Shown: positions 6,270 through 11,181 of the stretch, in pieces | Layout: every line of letters begins with the position of its first letter | Position numbering within the stretch: the stretch's first letter is position 1 | Assembly (NCBI GenBank): GCA_050259035.1 | Contig: JBLMZW010000201.1 | Span: 1-11,181, forward strand | Source: JBLMZW01 sp050259035 | GTDB taxonomy: Bacteria; Bacillota; Syntrophomonadia; Syntrophomonadales; DTU052 | Direction: 5' to 3' | DNA length: 11,181 nt | The notes under the pieces: generated by a model | Database searches by the model: none | Told to the model about the DNA's origin: nothing | The model's input: only the letters and a program-made list of their open reading frames with translations | Translations under genes and position numbers: made by a program

Positions 6270-6853
6270 ACCATCCCCCTCAATCTATTGACTACCAGCA
6301 ATACTGGAGGATTATTAATCTGATTAATAAACCTGATTTGCGTTACCTCAAACTCCTGCTGTCTTAGAGTCCCCAAATAACTCTCAATTGCTTCTGCTTC
6401 TTCTTTTCCCCCATTATGACCGGTATAACATACTATAGTCATAACCCCGCCCTCTTTTAATAGCGGTATAGAGTTTTTAACTGCCTCCAGAGATTCTGGC
6501 AGCCTGGTGGCCGTGTCCCTTGGGGCACCGGGCAGGTATCCCAGGTTAAACATAATTGCCATAGCCTGATCACTAACTTTCAAGGATATCTCCCGATAAT
6601 CACTTTGGATTACCTGAACCCGGTCCTGTAATCCGTGATTTTTAATCAATTCGTTGGTATTGACAATCGCCTCCAACGCAATATCAAAAGCATAAACCTT
6701 TCCGTTTTTAGCCAACCCGGCTAAAAACAAGGTATCATTGCCATTACCACAGGTAGCATCTATCACCGTATCAGTTAAAGTTACAACCTGACTAAGAATC
6801 CTATGAGATAATTCGACTGCGTTTATAAGCAAGCCCCTTGGCACGCCAGTCAC
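6266..6853 (-). CDS. mnmM: MnmM/YtqB-type tRNA methyltransferase (class I SAM)
   Basis: A Rossmann-fold SAM-dependent methyltransferase of the family once labelled 'putative rRNA methylase'. B. subtilis YtqB from this family was shown to methylate 5-aminomethyl-2-thiouridine at the tRNA wobble position and renamed MnmM. Visible motifs are SAM motif I DATCGNGNDT (32-41), acidic YAFD (54-57), the family signature MFNLGYLPG (101-109) and YTGHNGGKEE (143-152), where many relatives have a GHPxGKEE form. It overlaps the nadK stop as GTGA and the argR start as ATGA. From GTG 6853 the protein has 195 residues. A second GTG at 6844 sits 6 nt after GAGGTGA and is the better-placed start, giving 192 residues. 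Function is by homology, not proven here. Confidence 0.85.
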   Translation of the reverse strand: MTGVPRGLLINAVELSHRILSQVVTLTDTVIDATCGNGNDTLFLAGLAKNGKVYAFDIALEAIVNTNELIKNHGLQDRVQVIQSDYREISLKVSDQAMAIMFNLGYLPGAPRDTATRLPESLEAVKNSIPLLKEGGVMTIVCYTGHNGGKEEAEAIESYLGTLRQQEFEVTQIRFINQINNPPVLLVVNRLRGMV

Positions 6854-7662
6854 CTCTTTGTCCCTGGCGCCCTTAAAACCGCCTTCCGTTCAAGAAGATC
6901 AAAAATACCACGCTTTTTAAGCTTAACTAATTTCAACCTACTGGAGGATTCTGTTATTATAATTTGATCACCCGGCTCCAGCAAACAATCTTCCTGCCCG
7001 TCAACCGTCAGGGCAGACCTTTCGCTGGGAATAATCTTAATGACTTTATCAGCCCCAATCACCAGAGGTCTTAAAGATAATATCCCGGGACTTACAGGTG
7101 TTAAAACCAAGGCCTTAATATCAGGCGCAATAACTGGACCGCCAGCTGATAAAGAATAGGCAGTAGATCCGGTAGGGGTAGCGCATATCACTCCATCCGC
7201 CTGATAACATGCCAGATAGCTTTCGTTAAGATAAACGTCAATACTGACCGATTTTGGAACTCCCGATCGAATTATCGCAGCCTCATTTAAACAATTGGTC
7301 TGGAAAATGCCGGACCCACCCCGATATACACTGACATCCAGCATAAGTCTTTCTTCCAGTTGATATTCCTGGTCTATTATCCTTTGCATATAATGTTCGG
7401 CTTCGTCAACCTCAAGTTCCGCCAGGTAGCCAATTCGGCCCAGATTGAACCCCAAAACCGGCACTCCTAATAGGGCTGCTCGCCTCGCACTTCTAAGAAT
7501 CGTCCCGTCCCCGCCAAGAACTAGAAAGATATCGGGTAAAGGATCCTCTTCCTTCCAATAATCAATAACCTGGGCTCCCATTCCCAGAAGATGATCAGCA
7601 ATAACCCGCCCCACCTCGAGGGTCCGGTCATTTCCTCTTTTCATCATAAAGCCAAATAACAT
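6850..7662 (-). CDS. nadK: NAD kinase
   Basis: Phosphorylates NAD to NADP in the cytosol using ATP or polyphosphate; 270 residues, normal size. The N-terminal domain carries GGDGT (50-54) and NLGRIGYLAE (73-82). The C-terminal NAD-binding domain has LNEAAI (125-130), ADGVICATPTGSTAYSLSAG (155-174) and VDGQ (220-223). The motif usually read as PxxPHxLxxRP is TPVSPGILSLRP (188-199), with Gly193 where most relatives have His. The ATG start follows AGGGGG by 6 nt and lies 3 nt after the tlyA stop; the gene ends overlapping mnmM. Its neighbour dxs feeds a pathway that uses NADPH, though co-transcription need not mean co-function. Confidence 0.97.
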   Translation of the reverse strand: MLFGFMMKRGNDRTLEVGRVIADHLLGMGAQVIDYWKEEDPLPDIFLVLGGDGTILRSARRAALLGVPVLGFNLGRIGYLAELEVDEAEHYMQRIIDQEYQLEERLMLDVSVYRGGSGIFQTNCLNEAAIIRSGVPKSVSIDVYLNESYLACYQADGVICATPTGSTAYSLSAGGPVIAPDIKALVLTPVSPGILSLRPLVIGADKVIKIIPSERSALTVDGQEDCLLEPGDQIIITESSSRLKLVKLKKRGIFDLLERKAVLRAPGTKR

Positions 7663-7665
7663 GGT

Positions 7666-8469
7666 TTACCCCCTGAGTTCATTGTGAGCCCGGTTTACAA
7701 CCATTTCAAGTTCGTCATCCGACAATTGTCTTTCCCTGGAATTAGATAAATAAAAAAAGAATTCAATATTACCACTGGGCCCCTTGATTGGTGAATAACA
7801 AGCGTCCACAACAGATAAGCCAGACATTTGTGCCTGTTCGGCAACCTTTTGTAAAACCGCGGTATGTACCGCCGGATCCCTTACTACTCCCTTTTTCCCT
7901 ACCTGTCCCCGCCCGGCTTCAAACTGTGGCTTAACCAGTGCAATTACTTCGGCATTTTCACTTAGGAGTCCTGCAATTGCTGGCAATACAATCCCTAAAG
8001 AAATAAAAGACACGTCAATTATAGCCATGTCCATCTTTTCCGGGAACTGTTCGGGGGTTACGTACCGGATATTCGTTCTCTCCATTACCTTGACTCGGGG
8101 ATCCTGACGAAGCCTCCAGTCCAACTGGCCATAACCTACATCAACGGCATATACCCGAGTCGCTCCATGTTTTAAAGCACAATCGGTAAACCCGCCGGTA
8201 GATGCTCCCACATCCAGAACAACCTTTGCTTTAAAACTAATATTTAAAGCCTTAATAGCCCCTTCCAGCTTGGTTCCGCCTCTGCTGGCATAACGTTTTT
8301 CATCCTTTATAACAGTTATGTCAACGTCCTCATCAACCTTATGACCGGGCTTATCCACCTTCTGGTTATCAACCAAAACTTCGCCTGCAATTATCATAGC
8401 CCTGGCCTTTTCACGGCTTTCTGCCAATCCTCTTTCAAACAGAAGCACATCCAGACGGTTCCTGGTCAT
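7666..8469 (-). CDS. tlyA: TlyA-family rRNA (cytidine-2'-O)-methyltransferase (YqxC)
   Basis: A 267-residue protein with an N-terminal S4 RNA-binding domain (about 1-60) and an FtsJ/RrmJ-like methyltransferase domain (about 62-245). It shows SRGGTKL (62-68), the SAM motif LDVGASTGGFTDCAL (85-99), IDVSFISL (151-158) and LVKPQFEAGR (178-187). K67, D152, K180 and E236 occupy the places of the K-D-K-E catalytic tetrad in mycobacterial TlyA. The start chosen is ATG 8469: it follows GGAAGG by 5 nt, overlaps the dxs stop as ATGA and gives the family N-terminus MTRNRLDVLL. The reading frame continues open upstream to 8511 inside dxs, but that extension is not needed. Members methylate 16S and/or 23S rRNA; old 'hemolysin' labels are misleading. 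Confidence 0.96.
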   Translation of the reverse strand: MTRNRLDVLLFERGLAESREKARAMIIAGEVLVDNQKVDKPGHKVDEDVDITVIKDEKRYASRGGTKLEGAIKALNISFKAKVVLDVGASTGGFTDCALKHGATRVYAVDVGYGQLDWRLRQDPRVKVMERTNIRYVTPEQFPEKMDMAIIDVSFISLGIVLPAIAGLLSENAEVIALVKPQFEAGRGQVGKKGVVRDPAVHTAVLQKVAEQAQMSGLSVVDACYSPIKGPSGNIEFFFYLSNSRERQLSDDELEMVVNRAHNELRG

Positions 8470-10370
8470 TTGAAACCTTCCATCGCTATAGATTGCTGCA
8501 GTTCGGGCCAATGCTGCCGAACTCTTTCAGCCACTGTATCAGGGTCCATCCCGATATCAGAAAACAGCCTGTTTACCGGACCATGTTCAATAAATTTATC
8601 CGGAATCCCGATTCGTAGTACCTCAACATCTATCCCTTCCTGAGAAAAAAGCTCCAAAACTGCACTTCCGAATCCCCCAGACAGGGCATTATCCTCAATG
8701 GTAACCATACGTCGACAACGTTTCCCCCAGTTAATTAGCAGCTCTCTGTCCAAAGGCTTAATAAACCGGGCATTAATAACTGCCGGGTTTATCCCCTGCT
8801 CTCTCAGGATTCGATTCACCTGCAAAGCTATATCGACCCCCCGGCCTAATCCTACCAGTCCTACCTGATCGCCGTTTATCAGCAATTCACCCTTTCCGAC
8901 CGGAATAAATTCGGGAGACTCCTTAACCGGCTTTCCTGTTCCCGCACCGCGCGGATAACGTACTGCGACCGGGCCCTCATATTGTAGGGCGGAGTCAAGC
9001 ATATCAGGCAATTCACTTTCATCAGCCGGAGTCATCACTGTCATATTTGGAATTTGTCTTAAATAGGAAAGGTCAAATACCCCATGATGGGTTGGCCCAT
9101 CTTCTCCCACCAGCCCAGCCCGATCAAGGGCGAAGACCACTGGAAGGTTCTGCAGGCAAATATCATGTAAAACTTGATCATAAGCCCTTTGGAGAAATGT
9201 CGAATAGATGGCAACCACCGGCTTAAGCCCCGAACATGCCATTCCAGCGGCCATAGTAACAGCGTGCTGCTCACAGATACCTACATCAAAGAAGCGTTCG
9301 GGATAGAGATCAGCAAACTCACCCAATCCAGTTCCACTATTCATTGCCGCTGTTATTCCGACCAGGCGCGGCTCTTTGGCCCCTTTCCAGGCCATATAGT
9401 CCCCAAAAACCTGAGTATAAGTTGGAGATTTGCCTTTCAACGGGATGCCGGTATCAACATCAAACGGTCCTATCCCATGGAATACATCCGGTTCCTGAAG
9501 GGCTGGGACATAACCCTTCCCCTTCTGAGTTATGACATGGATGAGAACCGGTCCCTTCATCCGTTTGGCCTTTTGTAAGATAAGTATCATATCTTCAAGG
9601 TTGTGTCCATCGATTGGCCCCAGGTAGGTTAAACCCAATTCCTCAAAAATCATCCCCGGGACTACCATGAATTTAACCAGATCTTTTATTTTCCCGGCTG
9701 CCCTTACCAGGTTAGCCCCTATTCCGGGAATACGCATAAGAGCCTGCTCTATTTCCTCTTTGCGTTGTGAATAAGCCGGATCACTGCGCAGCTTATTGAG
9801 GTAGTTGGCCATACCGCCGACATTCTTAGAGATTGACATTTCATTATCATTCAAAATTATCGTGAGATCCGTGCTTACATGACTGGCATGGTTTAAAGCC
9901 TCAAAACTCATTCCCCCGGTTAAGGCACCATCCCCTATAACCGCTACCACTGAATAAGAATCCTGAGTTAAGTCTCGTCCCAGAGCCATTCCCACAGCGG
10001 CTGAGACTGAGGTACTGCTATGACCGGTATTAAAAGCGTCACAGGGACTTTCCTCACGTTTAGGAAAACCCGATAGTCCTCCATAGCATCTAATACTGCC
10101 AATATCATTCTGACGTCCAGTTAACATCTTATGAACATAACTCTGATGACCAACATCCCAAATAATCTTGTCAGTAGGTGCCTGGAACACGTAGTGAAGG
10201 GCTATCGTCAGTTCCACTACCCCCAGGTTGGATGCCAGGTGACCTCCGTTATTAGCAACGGTATTAATAAGAACTTCTCTAATTTCTTCCGCCAGGTTCT
10301 CCAGTTTTTTGGGTGGAAGTTTTTTTAAGTCCTCAGGACTATTTATCTCATTCAGTAAGATATTACCCAC
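8466..10370 (-). CDS. dxs: 1-deoxy-D-xylulose-5-phosphate synthase
   Basis: Thiamine-diphosphate enzyme joining pyruvate and glyceraldehyde-3-phosphate, the first and usually controlling step of the MEP isoprenoid pathway; 634 residues, full length. Domain I carries H44 in GGHLASNLG, WDVGHQSYVHK (71-81) and the ThDP/Mg site GDGALTGG...N (146-175). The transketolase central domain has the catalytic Glu367 in GICEQHA and DRAGLVGEDGPTHHGVFDL (416-434). The C-terminal domain ends with RIGIPDKFIEHG. The start is GTG 10370, four nt after the oapA stop. Its Shine-Dalgarno (AAGAAGGTG) overlaps the GTG itself, so the exact start is less certain than the gene. Position directly after OLE RNA/oapA and before tlyA is known from OLE-bearing Firmicutes. 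Confidence 0.98.
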   Translation of the reverse strand: MGNILLNEINSPEDLKKLPPKKLENLAEEIREVLINTVANNGGHLASNLGVVELTIALHYVFQAPTDKIIWDVGHQSYVHKMLTGRQNDIGSIRCYGGLSGFPKREESPCDAFNTGHSSTSVSAAVGMALGRDLTQDSYSVVAVIGDGALTGGMSFEALNHASHVSTDLTIILNDNEMSISKNVGGMANYLNKLRSDPAYSQRKEEIEQALMRIPGIGANLVRAAGKIKDLVKFMVVPGMIFEELGLTYLGPIDGHNLEDMILILQKAKRMKGPVLIHVITQKGKGYVPALQEPDVFHGIGPFDVDTGIPLKGKSPTYTQVFGDYMAWKGAKEPRLVGITAAMNSGTGLGEFADLYPERFFDVGICEQHAVTMAAGMACSGLKPVVAIYSTFLQRAYDQVLHDICLQNLPVVFALDRAGLVGEDGPTHHGVFDLSYLRQIPNMTVMTPADESELPDMLDSALQYEGPVAVRYPRGAGTGKPVKESPEFIPVGKGELLINGDQVGLVGLGRGVDIALQVNRILREQGINPAVINARFIKPLDRELLINWGKRCRRMVTIEDNALSGGFGSAVLELFSQEGIDVEVLRIGIPDKFIEHGPVNRLFSDIGMDPDTVAERVRQHWPELQQSIAMEGFK

Positions 10371-10374
10371 CTTC

Positions 10375-10944
10375 TTATTTCAGCAACTGCCTTCCGGTGA
10401 GGTTTTCCCACCATCTAAGTATCCGCGCCACTTTAATTATGATAGAATTCGCTCTTGTTATGGCAATATTCTTCCCAATATTTTTCCCGCCGACTGTTAG
10501 CGCCGCTATCAGGCTGGTCATTACCGCACTGATTAACACCGTATTGCCCAGTGAGAAGGTTTTACTAATGCTAAAAATTATTGCCGCTCCAATAGCACCA
10601 CTCAGGGTACCCGCGATGTCCCCTCCCACATCAGCTGTAAGGTTAGCAACTAAATCAGCATTCTTAACAATTTTCACCGCTTCTCTGGCTCCTGGTACCT
10701 TTTTTGACGCCATAGCGTTAAAAGGTGATATATCTGCTGCAGCTGCGGCGGTGCCAATGGCATCACTAACAATACCAATCAGTATTACAACAATAAGTAA
10801 AGCTAATGACAATCCTGTATGCTGGATGTTTTTAATAAGTGTTTCCGCTCCGAGACTGAGAACCAGACCAATGGCAAATGAAAAAAACATAATCCACAGA
10901 GCGGGTATAAACATCCTGCTATTCATCAGTTTACTCAAATACAT
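10375..10944 (-). CDS. oapA: OapA, OLE RNA-associated membrane protein
   Basis: A 189-residue integral membrane protein with four hydrophobic segments at about 12-37, 43-69, 109-127 and 133-151, and a basic C-terminus. Between helices 2 and 3 is a conserved-looking loop, DISPFNAMASKKVPGAREAV then KIVKNADLVA, followed by D105-x-x-x-D109; I recall a DxxxD pair as conserved in OapA. Such proteins are often labelled CorB-like or DUF21 magnesium/cobalt transporters. The location between a large structured RNA and dxs is the hallmark of OapA, which tethers OLE RNA to the membrane and is linked to magnesium, alcohol and cold stress in Bacillus halodurans. The ATG at 10944 is only 1 nt from AAGGGG. 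The in-frame TTG at 10938 has a 7-nt spacer and is the likelier start (187 residues). Confidence 0.85.
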   Translation of the reverse strand: MYLSKLMNSRMFIPALWIMFFSFAIGLVLSLGAETLIKNIQHTGLSLALLIVVILIGIVSDAIGTAAAAADISPFNAMASKKVPGAREAVKIVKNADLVANLTADVGGDIAGTLSGAIGAAIIFSISKTFSLGNTVLISAVMTSLIAALTVGGKNIGKNIAITRANSIIIKVARILRWWENLTGRQLLK

Positions 10945-10947
10945 ACC

Positions 10948-10965
10948 CCTTACAATACGATAAGG
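10948..10965 (-). promoter_or_regulatory. Hairpin enclosing the oapA ribosome-binding site
   Basis: In the transcript CCUUA (10965-10961) pairs with UAAGG (10952-10948) around an 8-nt loop, and the 3' arm contains most of the AAGGGG Shine-Dalgarno (10951-10946) of oapA. Five base pairs is modest, so at most partial masking of the site is expected. It directly follows a GNRA-capped hairpin at the end of the OLE RNA. Confidence 0.4.
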
Positions 10966-11181
10966 TGGAGGTTACCCTCTGAGTAAACGCTGTGACTTAG
11001 GTCTAGCAGGTTTTCCCAACGAGCCTCCCATTCGTCGCCAAACGGGCGGTTTCCCTTTACGCTCGATCCGCTTCGTTGCCGAATGCGGGGCTAGATTACC
11101 ACTTAGTGCACACTTTAATCCCCAGCGGGTTGTGCAGCGCACGCAGTCTAGGGGTTTTCCCCGACAACCTCCTCCAGTTCT
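10966..11181 (-). ncRNA. ole: OLE RNA (Ornate Large Extremophilic), 3' part, cut by window edge
   Basis: This stretch has no plausible reading frame but dense RNA structure on the minus strand. GGUUGU (11169-11164) pairs with ACAACC (11133-11128) enclosing GGGG-AAAA-CCCC (11162-11151). GAUUA (11120-11116) pairs with UAAUC (11098-11094). CCGC-A-UUCG closes on CGAA-GCGG around a GCAA tetraloop (11088-11068). CGAGC (11065-11061) pairs with GCUCG (11024-11020) enclosing CCCGUUU with GAAUGGG (11046-11027). GAGG-GUAA-CCUC (10979-10968) ends the series. Position directly upstream of oapA and dxs matches the genomic setting of OLE RNA, a roughly 600-nt RNA of extremophilic and anaerobic Firmicutes. 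Only about 216 nt are in view and the 3' end is approximate. Identification rests on context and structure, not on an alignment. Confidence 0.8.

Noticed and set aside
8470..8511. Longer tlyA start inside dxs
   Set aside because: ATG 8469 has a good ribosome-binding site, ATGA overlap with dxs and the family N-terminus; the extra 14 residues look like dxs read in another frame.
10375..10944. CorB/HlyC-type magnesium or cobalt transporter
   Set aside because: No CBS pair or CorC domain is present and the protein is only 189 residues; OapA-like proteins carry this label by distant similarity.
10313..10963. 216-codon plus-strand frame opposite oapA
   Set aside because: It is the antisense shadow of a membrane protein; hydrophobic codons mirror to hydrophobic ones. 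The minus-strand frame has the family pattern and operon context.
10966..11181. Riboswitch, RNase P RNA, 6S RNA or tmRNA at the right end
   Set aside because: I could not find the hallmark conserved elements of cobalamin riboswitches, RNase P, SRP RNA or tmRNA, while OapA plus dxs context fits OLE RNA.

Overview
The window reads as a chromosomal segment of an endospore-forming, low- to moderate-GC Firmicute, most likely a Clostridia of the Syntrophomonas/Peptococcaceae type. The basis is gene content and order: dxs, tlyA, nadK, mnmM, argR, recN, spoIVB, spo0A is the classic sporulation-locus neighbourhood. It is flanked by steA/steB on one side and by what appears to be an OLE RNA/OapA module on the other. 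Every real gene lies on the minus strand, so transcription runs from high to low coordinates. No mobile element, CRISPR array, tRNA or rRNA is visible.

Layout in the direction of transcription. (1) 11181-10966: a gene-free, highly structured stretch interpreted as the 3' part of the large OLE (Ornate Large Extremophilic) noncoding RNA, cut by the window edge. (2) 10944-10375: a four-helix membrane protein interpreted as OapA, the membrane partner of OLE RNA. (3) 10370-5780: a tight operon-like run of dxs (isoprenoid precursor synthesis), tlyA (rRNA 2'-O-methyltransferase with S4 domain), nadK (NADP synthesis), mnmM (YtqB-type tRNA methyltransferase), argR (arginine regulator) and recN (SMC-like repair ATPase). 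Stop and start codons overlap or nearly touch. (4) 4022-2724 spoIVB and 2490-1714 spo0A, each preceded by a gap with recognisable sporulation promoters: a forespore sigma-F/G-like site before spoIVB, and a sigma-H-like site overlapping a 0A box before spo0A. (5) A strong intrinsic terminator at 1570-1627 closes the spo0A transcript. (6) 1431-1: steA and the start of steB, a membrane pair related to the SteA/SteB cell-separation proteins, with its own candidate promoter.

The operon joins housekeeping metabolism, RNA modification, DNA repair and the sporulation decision. The most interesting part is the right-hand end, where the OLE RNA 3' domain runs directly into the oapA ribosome-binding site and that site can fold into a hairpin. 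Start-codon evidence also stands out. recN is best explained by a CTG start and oapA by a TTG start, judged from Shine-Dalgarno placement and, for recN, family alignment.
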